Part shown: positions 1 to 5,863 of the stretch, piece after piece | Layout: each line of letters opens with the position of its first letter | Numbering within the stretch: the first letter of the stretch is position 1 | Assembly: GCA_015654825.1 (NCBI GenBank) | Contig: JAATGE010000595.1 | Span: forward strand, 1 to 5,863 | DNA: 5,863 bases | DNA from: Rhodospirillales bacterium | Lineage (GTDB): Bacteria; Pseudomonadota; Alphaproteobacteria; Acetobacterales; Acetobacteraceae | Direction: 5' to 3' | Program-made: the position numbers and the translations under genes | Notes under the pieces: generated by a model | What the model saw: the letters and a program-made list of their open reading frames with translations, nothing else | What the model was told of the DNA's origin: nothing | Database searches by the model: none

Positions 1-2
1 AC

Positions 3-785
3 GCCTTCCTGGCCAACGACCGCACCCTGGCGGATCCGGAAGTAATCCACGTCGAGGCCGGCGGTCGGGTGTTGTTGCGGGTCATTAACAGCTCCGCGAT
101 GACGGCGTATCACCTCGATCTCGGCAATATCGATGGCGAACTGATCGCGGTCGACGGGTTTCTGGTCGAGCCGGTCACGGCGCGCCGCTTTCCGATCGCG
201 GTGGCGCAGCGGCTCGATATCCGCCTGGCGCTGCCGCGGCACCCCGCCGCCTATCCCGTGCTGACACAGGTGGAGGGCGAACGCAGCCGCACCGGCATCG
301 TGCTGCGCGCGGGCAAGGCAAGGGTCGCGCGTATCGCCGACAGGGCGGAGATGGCCTCCCCGGCGCTGACGCTCGATCTGGAGCGGCGGCTGCGCGCGCT
401 GGCGCCGCTCCCGCAACGACGCGCCGACCGCGTGCACCGGATCGATCTGACCGGGGAAATGGCCGGCTATATCTGGTCGCTGAACAATGTGGTCTGGAAC
501 CCAACAGTACCGCCGCTGCCGGTCAAGCAGGGCGAACGGGTGGAACTGGTCATGACCAACCGCACGCCGATGCCGCATCCGATGCACCTGCACGGCCATC
601 AGTTCCAGGTGGTGGAAATCGGCGGCACGCGGTCTGCGGGGGCGGTGCGCGACACCGTGCTGGTGCCGCCGAACGAGCGGGTAGTCGTTGCGTTCGACGC
701 GGATAATCCCGGGCTTTGGGCGTTCCATTGCCATCTGCTGTATCATTTCGATGCCGGGATGTTCACGACGATACGTTATGTGTGA
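3..785 (+). CDS. Multicopper oxidase, C-terminal part (5' end outside window)
   Basis: This is the last 260 residues of a multicopper oxidase; the reading frame is open from base 3, so the gene starts upstream. Such enzymes oxidise substrates (Cu(I), phenols, metals) at a type 1 copper and reduce O2 to water at a trinuclear cluster, usually in the periplasm. The fragment opens in the second cupredoxin domain (FLAND...VLLRVINSS...AVDGFLVEPV). It then carries the third domain with HPMHLHGH (fragment residues 192-199, bases 576-599) and HCHLLYHFDAGM (residues 242-253, from base 726). These supply the expected type 1, 2 and 3 copper ligands, including the axial Met. The signal peptide and N-terminal copper motifs lie outside the window, so export and subfamily (CopA-, CueO- or laccase-like) cannot be settled. 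The HCHLLYH...GMF ending recalls CopA-type proteins. The GTG at base 69 lies inside the domain and is not the start. Confidence 0.93.
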   Translation, partial: AFLANDRTLADPEVIHVEAGGRVLLRVINSSAMTAYHLDLGNIDGELIAVDGFLVEPVTARRFPIAVAQRLDIRLALPRHPAAYPVLTQVEGERSRTGIVLRAGKARVARIADRAEMASPALTLDLERRLRALAPLPQRRADRVHRIDLTGEMAGYIWSLNNVVWNPTVPPLPVKQGERVELVMTNRTPMPHPMHLHGHQFQVVEIGGTRSAGAVRDTVLVPPNERVVVAFDADNPGLWAFHCHLLYHFDAGMFTTIRYV

Positions 786-800
786 TGGCGTTGACAGAAG

Positions 801-950
801 AAGGCCAGGGGCTCTGCCCCTGGACCCCGCTGGGGACTAGTCCCCAAACCCCAATTTTGTTGGATTCGGTGCTGATGTCAGACTAGGCACCAATAAAATT
901 GGGGTCTGGGGCCTAAGGCCCCAGCGGGTCCAGGGCAGAGCCCTGGCCTT
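801..950. repeat. Large nested inverted repeat between convergent genes (REP/BIME- or MITE-like, possible bidirectional terminator)
   Basis: The left arm (801-863) and right arm (890-950) are imperfect reverse complements of about 60 bases around a 26-base spacer. Both ends read aaggccagg going inward, and both inner ends are an A/T-rich block next to a run of four G or C. Each arm also contains two palindromes of its own: ccaggggctctgcccctgg (805-823) and tggggactagtcccca (831-846) on the left, ctggggcctaaggccccag (906-924) and ccagggcagagccctgg (930-946) on the right. The DNA could fold as one long hairpin or as four small ones. It begins 15 bases after the oxidase stop and ends 10 bases before the stop of the convergent DUF2332 gene, so it may terminate both transcripts, although no long T tract follows either arm. 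No ORF is visible in it. Calling it a dispersed element is inference; copy number cannot be seen here. Confidence 0.88.
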
Positions 951-960
951 TATCTTCGTC

Positions 961-2019
961 TTATCCAACCCACTCGATCGTAGCCCCGTGCGGACTGGCA
1001 ACCGCGAGGCGCCGGTCCAGGCCGCCTGGCCATAGCGTCAGATTGACCACGGGGTTCGTCCCGGCCTCTTCGAGCTCAAACCGCAGCCAGGCCAGCGGCG
1101 CCTCCGGCGTGGCGCGGCCCGCGGCGTCGCGGACCAGGTTCGTGACGGCGGCTTTATCTTCATCCGAAACGTAATTCCACATGATCGAGTGGTACAGCAC
1201 GGTCGCCGTCCCTTGCCGCGGGGTCGCCAGTTGCCGTTGCACGAACGCCGTCGCATTGCTGCGCTCGACCGTGACGCCTTCGCGGCGCGCCAGCGCGATC
1301 GCGCCGTCCAGCCGCTTCATGCGCTCGGTGTGATCGACCCACATATAGGCGCGCAGGCGCAGCCGCTGATCCGGATCGGCGATATCGATCGGGAACAGAT
1401 CGCACCCGGTCCGCTCCGCGACCCGGACCGGCGCTGTGAGCGGCGGCAGCGAGCCTTGCCAGGCGGGCGCCAGTTGCACCGGTGCCGCGGGGTCGCCCCA
1501 ACTGGCGTCGCCGAGGCGATAGAAAAAACGATCCCATAACAGATTGAGGCCGGCGCTGGCGCCGATTTCCAGCAGCCGCAACGGCAATTTCGTTGCCGCA
1601 GCGATTTCCAGGAACCCGCCGAGCAGCGCGGCCGACCGTCCCACTTCGTTGGTTTGCGGCGGCGACACGATAAATCGCCGGATAAAATCCCCGTGCTGTC
1701 GCAGCACCGAAGCCAGAATCGTTTGCAGCGATGCCTCGTCGGGGCGCGCATGCGGCGGATAAACCGATGCAAGTTCGGGGGCGGTGCCCGTCAGCACGAG
1801 CGCGTTCAGCGCGCCGTTGATGCGCAGCGGCAGCAGATCGGCCTTCGGATCGCCGGGCCAGCCACCGATGATTTCGGCCAGTTTTCCGCCCGACTGGAAT
1901 TCGCGCGCCGCCGCGCGCAGCAGCGCGGCGGTGAATGGTGCTTCGAGGTGCTCGCACCATTTTACCTGTGTCTGGAATGCGCCCAGGATGGCGGCGCTGA
2001 TTGCCGGATCGGCGTGCAT
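961..2019 (-). CDS. DUF2332 family protein, methyltransferase-like
   Basis: The product is 352 residues from the ATG at 2019. I recognise it as a DUF2332-family protein, a family of about this length with no firmly established function. Visible landmarks are an N-terminal WCEHLEAPFTAALL segment (residues 21-34), the glycine-rich LLEIGASAGLNL (149-160), GCDLFPIDI (205-213), YMWVDHTER (225-233), VLYHSIMWNYV (274-284) and WLRFELE (311-317). The LEIGASAGLNL stretch resembles motif I of SAM-dependent methyltransferases, so a Rossmann-type SAM-binding fold is a reasonable inference, but neither substrate nor activity is shown. The frame also allows a GTG start at 2040 (seven more residues). I prefer 2019 because GGAG lies about 12 bases upstream and the residues after this Met fit the family start. 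It lies 39 bases after the ubiG stop on the same strand, so co-transcription with ubiG is likely. Confidence 0.88.
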   Translation of the reverse strand: MHADPAISAAILGAFQTQVKWCEHLEAPFTAALLRAAAREFQSGGKLAEIIGGWPGDPKADLLPLRINGALNALVLTGTAPELASVYPPHARPDEASLQTILASVLRQHGDFIRRFIVSPPQTNEVGRSAALLGGFLEIAAATKLPLRLLEIGASAGLNLLWDRFFYRLGDASWGDPAAPVQLAPAWQGSLPPLTAPVRVAERTGCDLFPIDIADPDQRLRLRAYMWVDHTERMKRLDGAIALARREGVTVERSNATAFVQRQLATPRQGTATVLYHSIMWNYVSDEDKAAVTNLVRDAAGRATPEAPLAWLRFELEEAGTNPVVNLTLWPGGLDRRLAVASPHGATIEWVG

Positions 2020-2058
2020 GATCGTTGCGGTCTCCAACACGCTTTGCGCAACCCCGTT

Positions 2059-2760
2059 TCAGGCGAGCGAAAATGCCGCCAGGTAATTCACCCCGACATC
2101 GCGCGTGGCCCACCAGTCGCCGCTGGCCAGTCCCATCGACATGCCGGTCATGTCGAACAGCGAAAGCCCGGCCGCGCGGCCGTGGCTGGCGAGCGTTTCC
2201 GGCGGCACGAAGCGGCGCCAGTCATGGGTGCCGGCGGGCAGCAGGCGCGCCAGGTATTCCGCGCCCACCTTGGCGACCGCCAGCGAGCGCCAGGTGCGGT
2301 TGATCGTAGAAACGAATACCAGCCCCCCGGGCGCCACCAGGGCGGCGAGCAGGCGCATGAAACCGGCCTGATCCTCGACGTGTTCGATCACCTCGAGTGC
2401 CGTCACCACGTCGAATAATTGGCCCTCCGCGAGCAGGTCCTCGGCTTCGCCGGCGCGGTAGCGCAGCGCGACCGGCAGGGCGGCGGCATGTGACCTGGCG
2501 GCCTCGATGGCCTCGGTGGAGGCGTCAAGGCCAAGCACATCATAGCCGCGGCGGGCAAGAGCCTCGGCGGCAATGCCGGCGCCGCAACCCAGGTCCAGCA
2601 GGCGGGCAGGGGCGGGCAGGCGGGCGCGGATGCGTTCGTCGATCCAGGCGACGCGCAGCGGATTCATCCGATGCAGCGGCCGCATCGGGCCGGAGGGATC
2701 CCACCAGCTTGCCGCCAGGCGGCTGAATTTCGCGATTTCGGCAGTGTCGACCGAAGACAA
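2059..2760 (-). CDS. ubiG: Ubiquinone biosynthesis O-methyltransferase UbiG
   Basis: UbiG performs both SAM-dependent O-methylations of ubiquinone synthesis, on the 2-polyprenyl-6-hydroxyphenol and 3-demethylubiquinol intermediates, at the inner face of the membrane. From the chosen start the product is 233 residues, close to the usual 230-250. The N-terminal family block EIAKFSRLAASWWDP...PLHRMNPLR spans residues 8-36. SAM motif I LDLGCGAG is at 55-62, the acidic ribose-binding position in GLDAS at about 79, EVIEHVED at 123-130, STINRT at 151-156 and GTHDWRRFVPP at 177-187. The start is taken as TTG at 2760 because AAAGG lies seven bases upstream and the family N-terminus (SSVDTAEIAKFS) follows at once. 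The frame stays open to a GTG at 2880, but that extension is Arg/Gly/Ala-rich and unlike UbiG. It is divergent from lysC and followed closely by the DUF2332 gene. Confidence 0.95.
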   Translation of the reverse strand: MSSVDTAEIAKFSRLAASWWDPSGPMRPLHRMNPLRVAWIDERIRARLPAPARLLDLGCGAGIAAEALARRGYDVLGLDASTEAIEAARSHAAALPVALRYRAGEAEDLLAEGQLFDVVTALEVIEHVEDQAGFMRLLAALVAPGGLVFVSTINRTWRSLAVAKVGAEYLARLLPAGTHDWRRFVPPETLASHGRAAGLSLFDMTGMSMGLASGDWWATRDVGVNYLAAFSLA

Positions 2761-2767
2761 GAGCAAG

Positions 2768-2772
2768 CCTTT
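2768..2772 (-). promoter_or_regulatory. Probable ribosome binding site deciding the ubiG TTG start
   Basis: On the - strand this reads AAAGG, seven bases before the TTG at 2760-2758. No ATG or GTG lies near the conserved N-terminus. The other TTG, at 2766-2764, would sit only one base from this site. The site therefore supports the TTG at 2760 over the long GTG-initiated form. Confidence 0.5.
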
Positions 2773-2871
2773 CAGAAGTAAGCCCGGTGCGGTGAGCCGA
2801 CCGCTGGCCCTCCCGCCGTACTTCCTGGGCCGCGCGGCGCATACGACACCGGCGGCGCGCCGGCCCTGGCC

Positions 2872-2900
2872 TTGATACACGCCCCCCCTGCCGCTATGCC
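2872..2900 (+). promoter_or_regulatory. Candidate sigma-70-type promoter for lysC
   Basis: TTGATA (2872-2877) matches five of six bases of the -35 consensus. It is followed after 17 bases by TATGCC (2895-2900), which matches only the first three bases of a -10 box. Transcription would begin near 2907 and leave a very short C-rich leader before the ATG at 2925. The spacing is right but the -10 is poor, so this is tentative. Confidence 0.3.
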
Positions 2901-2901
2901 A

Positions 2902-2924
2902 CCCCGCCCTCCCAGAGACCCCCC
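2902..2924 (-). other. G-quadruplex-type motif abutting the lysC start codon
   Basis: On the - strand this reads GGGGGG, TCTCT, GGG, A, GGG, C, GGGG: four G runs with loops of five, one and one, which fits the usual G3+N1-7 quadruplex pattern. It ends directly against the lysC ATG. The + strand is the matching C-rich tract. A further run of seven C (2882-2888) lies upstream. The motif is in the template strand of lysC, so it would form in DNA and not in the lysC mRNA. Folding and function are not shown, and a GC-rich genome will have such motifs by chance. Confidence 0.5.
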
Positions 2925-4154
2925 ATGTCCCGCATCGTCATGAAGTTCGGTGGCACGTCCGTCGCCGACCTCGATCATATCCGCAACGTCGCCCTTCGCG
3001 TGAAGCGGCAGATCGATATGGGCGACCAGGTCGCGGTCGTTGTCTCCGCCATGGCCGGCGTTACCAACCAGCTGGTCGGCTGGTGCCAGGCGCTGAGCCC
3101 GCTGCACGATGCCCGCGAATACGACACCGTGGTGGCGACCGGCGAGCAGGTCACGGTCGGGCTGCTCGCCATTGCGCTGCAGGGCCTCGGCATCGAGGCG
3201 CGCTCATGGCTCGGCTGGCAGGTGCCGGTCATGACCGACGATGCGCACGGCACCGCGCGCATCCAGTCGATCGACGGCACCGACCTCATTGCGCGCATGC
3301 AGGCGGGGCAGGTGCCCGTGGTCGCGGGTTTCCAGGGCGTCGGCTCCGACCGCCGCATCACCACGCTGGGGCGCGGCGGCTCGGATACCTCGGCCGTAGC
3401 GCTGGCGGCGGCGGTCCATGCCGACCGCTGCGACATCTATACCGACGTCGATGGGGTCTATACGACTGATCCGCGGATTGTTCCTCGCGCGCGCAAACTC
3501 GCGAAAATAAGCTACGAGGAAATGCTGGAGCTGGCCTCCGTCGGCGCAAAAGTGCTGCAGACCCGCAGCGTGGAGCTGGCGATGAAAGAGCGCGTGCGGG
3601 TCGCCGTGCTGTCGAGTTTCGGCGCGCCGGACGACGCATCGCAGGGAACGCTGTTGGTTGACGAGGACGAGATCGTGGAAAAGGAAGTGGTTGCCGGCAT
3701 CGCCTATGCGCGCGACGAGGCCAAGGTCACGGTCAAGCACGTGCCCGACCGCCCGGGCGTCGCCGCGGCGGTGTTCGGACCGCTCGCCGAGGCGCATGTC
3801 AACGTGGACATGATCGTGCAGAACGTCTCCGACGACGGCACCACGGACATGACCTTTACGGTCGCCGCGACGGAATTGCCGCGTACCCTGGTGGTTCTTG
3901 AAAAGGCGCGTGCCGCGATCGGCTATACGAAACTGATCACCGACAAGGACGTGGCAAAGATCTCGGTTGTCGGCATGGGCATGCGCAGCCACGCGGGTGT
4001 CGCCAACAAGATCTTCCGCACACTGGCCGAGAAGGGGATCAATATCGAAGTGAGATCGACCAGCGAAATCAAGGTCAGCGTGCTGATCAAACAGGACTAC
4101 ACCGAACTCGCGGTGCGCGCGCTGCATACGGCGTATGGCCTCGATGCCAGCTGA
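2925..4154 (+). CDS. lysC: Aspartate kinase (aspartokinase)
   Basis: This 409-residue protein phosphorylates aspartate with ATP, the first step toward lysine/diaminopimelate, threonine, methionine and isoleucine, in the cytoplasm. The kinase domain starts with KFGGTSV (residues 7-13) and includes ATGEQV (71-76), GRGGSDTSA (149-157), [12 protein letters not shown] (173-184) and the [17 protein letters not shown] segment (203-219). Two ACT domains follow: about 265-335 ([21 protein letters not shown]) and about 345-405 ([19 protein letters not shown]). In this monofunctional family these bind lysine and/or threonine for feedback inhibition; which effector applies here cannot be read off. The ATG at 2925 gives the usual [12 protein letters not shown] start, although only a weak GAGA lies upstream, in a C-rich leader. 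An ATG at 2940 is also possible but would trim the first strand. The 3' end overlaps the next gene. An internal start for a separate regulatory subunit is discussed in the findings. Confidence 0.97.
   Translation: MSRIVMKFGGTSVADLDHIRNVALRVKRQIDMGDQVAVVVSAMAGVTNQLVGWCQALSPLHDAREYDTVVATGEQVTVGLLAIALQGLGIEARSWLGWQVPVMTDDAHGTARIQSIDGTDLIARMQAGQVPVVAGFQGVGSDRRITTLGRGGSDTSAVALAAAVHADRCDIYTDVDGVYTTDPRIVPRARKLAKISYEEMLELASVGAKVLQTRSVELAMKERVRVAVLSSFGAPDDASQGTLLVDEDEIVEKEVVAGIAYARDEAKVTVKHVPDRPGVAAAVFGPLAEAHVNVDMIVQNVSDDGTTDMTFTVAATELPRTLVVLEKARAAIGYTKLITDKDVAKISVVGMGMRSHAGVANKIFRTLAEKGINIEVRSTSEIKVSVLIKQDYTELAVRALHTAYGLDAS
3663..3677 (+). promoter_or_regulatory. Possible internal ribosome binding site and GTG start within lysC (beta subunit)
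   Basis: GAGGA (3663-3667) is followed after seven bases by an in-frame GTG (3675-3677, codon 251). This lies just before the first ACT domain and would yield a 159-residue ACT-only protein. A second in-frame GTG (3687, codon 255) follows GGAA. Class II aspartokinases of Bacillus and Corynebacterium make a beta subunit from such an in-frame start. Use of this site here is inference only. Confidence 0.25.
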
Positions 4155-5199
4155 CAGCGTGACCCCGGCCCTGCTGCAGGCCGCCGCGCGCGCGCGGCTC
4201 GACGAGCTCTGGGCGCGCGGCCGCGCGTTTCTGGGCTCGCGCGTGGCCATCATGGGCGGGGCGATGAGCTGGGTTTCCGAACGGCACCTGGTGTCGGCGA
4301 TCAGCAACGCTGGCGGTTTTGGTGTCATTGCGTGCGGCAGCATGATGCCGGACATGCTGGCGGCCGAAATCGCCGGAAACCAGGCGCTGACCGACAAACC
4401 GTTCGGCGTGAACCTGATTACGATGCACCCGCATCTGGACGATTTGATCCGAGTCTGCCTGGAAGCAAAAGTCGGGCATATCGTGCTGGCGGGCGGCATT
4501 CCGCCCGGCACCGCGGTGCGGGCGATCAAGGATGGCGCCAAGCTGATCTGCTTCACGCCGGCCCTGGCGTTGGCCAGGCGGCTGGTGCGGTCCGGCGCGG
4601 ATGCGCTGGTGATCGAGGGCAGCGAGGCGGGCGGCCATATCGGCCCGGTCAGCCTGACCGTGCTGGCGCAGGAAATCCTGCCGCATATCCACGAGGTTCC
4701 GGTGTTCGTCGCCGGCGGGCTGGGGCGCGGCGAGGCGATCCTTTCGTATCTCGAAATGGGCGCGTCCGGTGCGCAGCTCGGCACCCGGTTCGCGGCCGCC
4801 GAGGAAAGCATCGCCCACCCCAATTTCAAAAAGGCGTTTGTACGCGCGGCGGCGCGCGATGCGCTGCCGAGCATTCAACTCGATGAGCGGTTTCCGGTCA
4901 TCCCGGTCCGCGGCCTGGTCAATGCCGGCACCAAGCGGTTTCTCGAGCACCAGGCCATGACGCTGCGCCGCTTTCAGGCCGGCGAACTGACGAAGGAAGC
5001 GGCACAGCTCGATATCGAGCATTTCTGGGCCGGCGCGCTGCGGCGCGCGGTCATCGACGGCGACGTCGAGAACGGCTCTATGATGGCGGGCCAGTCGGTC
5101 GGGCTGGTCACGTCGATCCAGAGCGTCGCCGACATCATCGACGAACTGACGGGCCAGGCGACGGCCGCGCTGGCCGCGCGCGGCCCATGGCCGGGGTAG
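4135..5199 (+). CDS. Nitronate monooxygenase / FabK-like FMN oxidoreductase (NAD(P)H-dependent flavin oxidoreductase)
   Basis: This 354-residue protein belongs to the nitronate monooxygenase (2-nitropropane dioxygenase) superfamily of TIM-barrel FMN enzymes, which also includes the enoyl-ACP reductase FabK. Visible landmarks are the N-terminal IMGGAMSWVSERHLVSAISNAGGFGVIA (residues 39-66), KPFGVNL (88-94), the EGSEAGGHIGP loop (161-171) with the candidate catalytic His168, VFVAGGLGRG (190-199), and the phosphate-binding GASGAQLGTRF (209-219). No signal peptide or membrane segment is seen, so it is cytosolic. It might oxidise toxic nitronates or reduce another substrate; sequence alone does not decide. 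The ATG at 4135 overlaps the lysC end by 20 bases. An ATG at 4144 (11-base overlap) and a GTG at 4159 (no overlap) are alternatives, none with a strong ribosome site, so coupling to lysC translation is likely. ptsP begins 19 bases after the stop. Confidence 0.9.
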   Translation: MASMPADSVTPALLQAAARARLDELWARGRAFLGSRVAIMGGAMSWVSERHLVSAISNAGGFGVIACGSMMPDMLAAEIAGNQALTDKPFGVNLITMHPHLDDLIRVCLEAKVGHIVLAGGIPPGTAVRAIKDGAKLICFTPALALARRLVRSGADALVIEGSEAGGHIGPVSLTVLAQEILPHIHEVPVFVAGGLGRGEAILSYLEMGASGAQLGTRFAAAEESIAHPNFKKAFVRAAARDALPSIQLDERFPVIPVRGLVNAGTKRFLEHQAMTLRRFQAGELTKEAAQLDIEHFWAGALRRAVIDGDVENGSMMAGQSVGLVTSIQSVADIIDELTGQATAALAARGPWPG

Positions 5200-5218
5200 C
5201 GATCGCGGGGCCGGCGCC

Positions 5219-5863
5219 ATGGCGTTGAGCTCCTCCCGCCGGCTGCTGGCTCGGTTGCGCGCCATGATGGCGACCGGCACCGCGCCGCTGCCGAGTATCG
5301 TGGCACTCGTGGCCGGCGAACTGGTGGCCGAGGTCTGCTCCGCCTACGGGCTGCGCAGCGGCGAGATCCTGGAACTGCGGGCGACGCACGGGCTTAACCA
5401 GAATGCCGTCGGCCGCACGCGGCTGCGTGTGGGCGAAGGCATTGTCGGCCTGGTGGCCGCCACCGGCCAGGTGCTGAACCTGGCCGACGCACAGAACCAT
5501 CCCGCGTTCGCCTACCGGCCGGAAACCGGTGAGGAGCCGTTCACCTCCATGCTGGCGGTGCCGGTGCGGCGGGCCGGGCGCACGCTGGGAGTGCTGACCG
5601 TGCAGAACCGCACCAGCCGCCGCTACGCCGACGACGAAGTCGAAGTGATGGAAACGGTCGCGATGCTGCTGACCGACAGCCTGACGGCGGCCGGCGACGA
5701 AGTCGCGGAAAAAGGGTTTTTCGGCACGGTGCCGCGGCATTTCGAGGCGGCGCCGCTGTCCGCGGGCATCGCGCTGGGGCCGGCCGTGCTGTACGGCGAC
5801 AGGCGCGCGCCGCGCCGCCTGCTGGCCGACCGGCCGGAATCGGAACTGGCGCGCCTCGATGCG
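5219..5863 (+). CDS. ptsP: PTS-Ntr enzyme I (phosphoenolpyruvate-protein phosphotransferase), N-terminal part
   Basis: The first 215 residues of a protein that is usually about 750 long; the frame is open to the right edge. EI-Ntr takes phosphate from PEP and passes it to NPr (PtsO) and EIIA-Ntr (PtsN), a regulatory relay linking nitrogen state to carbon, potassium and stress control. The N-terminus SSRRLLARLRAMM is typical. A GAF domain follows at about residues 25-155, with VAEVCSAYGL (36-45), RLRVGEGIVGLVAATGQVLNLADAQNHPAF (68-97), MLAVPVRRAGRTLGVLTVQN (111-130) and RRYADDEVEVMETVAMLL (134-151). GAF domains of this family are known to respond to glutamine and 2-oxoglutarate. The beginning of the PEP-utilising N-terminal domain appears at about 167 (FFGTVPRHFEAAPLSAGIALGPAV). 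The phosphorylated His and catalytic domain lie beyond the window. The start is the ATG at 5219, with GGGG eight bases upstream; the ATGs of Met16/17 would lose conserved residues. Confidence 0.93.
   Translation, partial: MALSSSRRLLARLRAMMATGTAPLPSIVALVAGELVAEVCSAYGLRSGEILELRATHGLNQNAVGRTRLRVGEGIVGLVAATGQVLNLADAQNHPAFAYRPETGEEPFTSMLAVPVRRAGRTLGVLTVQNRTSRRYADDEVEVMETVAMLLTDSLTAAGDEVAEKGFFGTVPRHFEAAPLSAGIALGPAVLYGDRRAPRRLLADRPESELARLDA

Larger units (their letters stand above)
2761..2924. other. Divergent intergenic region between ubiG and lysC
   Basis: This 164-base region separates the divergent starts of ubiG and lysC and must hold or adjoin promoters for both. The half next to lysC is strongly C-rich on the + strand, with a run of seven C at 2882-2888 and further runs at 2902-2924. 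I see one plausible but weak promoter for lysC (listed separately) and no convincing promoter for ubiG. No riboswitch-like structure (such as a lysine riboswitch) and no small ORF with family resemblance is apparent. Confidence 0.6.

Noticed and set aside
1160..2113. A 317-residue - strand frame overlapping the DUF2332 gene in another phase
   Set aside because: Very Arg/Ala/Gly-rich, no motif, and the competing frame holds the whole DUF2332 protein.
1654..2418. A 254-residue + strand frame spanning the ubiG/DUF2332 junction
   Set aside because: It is antisense to both genes and has typical shadow composition; the opposite frames carry clear family motifs.
2601..2620. Exact tandem copy of ggcgggcagg
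   Set aside because: It lies inside ubiG and encodes the Ala/Pro/Arg linker before SAM motif I; chance low-complexity coding sequence in a GC-rich genome is enough to explain it.
2772..3107. A 111-residue - strand frame across the ubiG-lysC gap into lysC
   Set aside because: Gly/Ala-rich, antisense to the lysC start, no ribosome site or motif, and it overlaps the likely ubiG promoter region.
3204..4874. A 556-residue open frame on the - strand opposite lysC and the flavoprotein gene
   Set aside because: It lies antisense to two clear genes, has the Arg/Ala/His-rich composition of a high-GC shadow frame and shows no family motif.
5199..5206. GCGATCGC palindrome between the flavoprotein gene and ptsP
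   Set aside because: A single 8-base palindrome in GC-rich DNA; nothing suggests an operator or a cyanobacterial HIP1-type repeat.
4087..5280. A 397-residue open frame on the - strand opposite the flavoprotein gene
   Set aside because: Shadow of the strongly supported + strand gene; rich in Arg, Gln and His with no recognisable domain.

Overview
The window is GC-rich, densely coded chromosomal DNA that reads as an alphaproteobacterium. The acetic-acid-bacterium/Rhodospirillales side is my best guess, from base composition, protein style and the ubiG / lysC / ptsP neighbourhood. No species can be named from the sequence alone. I see no tRNA, rRNA, CRISPR array, transposase or phage gene.

Layout. 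(1) Bases 3-785, + strand: the C-terminal 260 residues of a multicopper oxidase, cut by the left edge, with the C-terminal copper ligands intact. (2) Bases 786-960: the gap between two convergent genes, almost filled by a large imperfect inverted repeat (arms 801-863 and 890-950). Each arm holds two smaller palindromes. It looks like a mobile intergenic repeat that may also end transcription both ways. (3) Bases 2760-961, - strand: ubiG (ubiquinone O-methyltransferase) followed after a short gap by a DUF2332-family protein with a methyltransferase-like glycine motif. (4) Bases 2761-2924: the divergent intergenic region between ubiG and lysC, very C-rich on the + strand next to the lysC start. 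(5) Bases 2925 to the right edge, + strand: lysC (aspartate kinase), a nitronate monooxygenase/FabK-like flavoprotein overlapping its 3' end, and the N-terminal 215 residues of ptsP (PTS-Ntr enzyme I), cut by the right edge.

How the genes fit together. The right-hand block is probably one transcription unit, because the genes overlap or lie 19 bases apart. It joins the entry step of aspartate-family amino acid synthesis to a nitrogen-related phosphorelay, with an FMN oxidoreductase of uncertain substrate between them. UbiG works in respiratory quinone synthesis, and the DUF2332 gene probably shares its transcript. Most of the window is core metabolism. I do not see a new defence or mobile system. 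The items most worth a second look are the nested palindromic repeat, the G-quadruplex-type tract abutting the lysC start codon, the flavoprotein between lysC and ptsP, and the UbiG-DUF2332 pairing.
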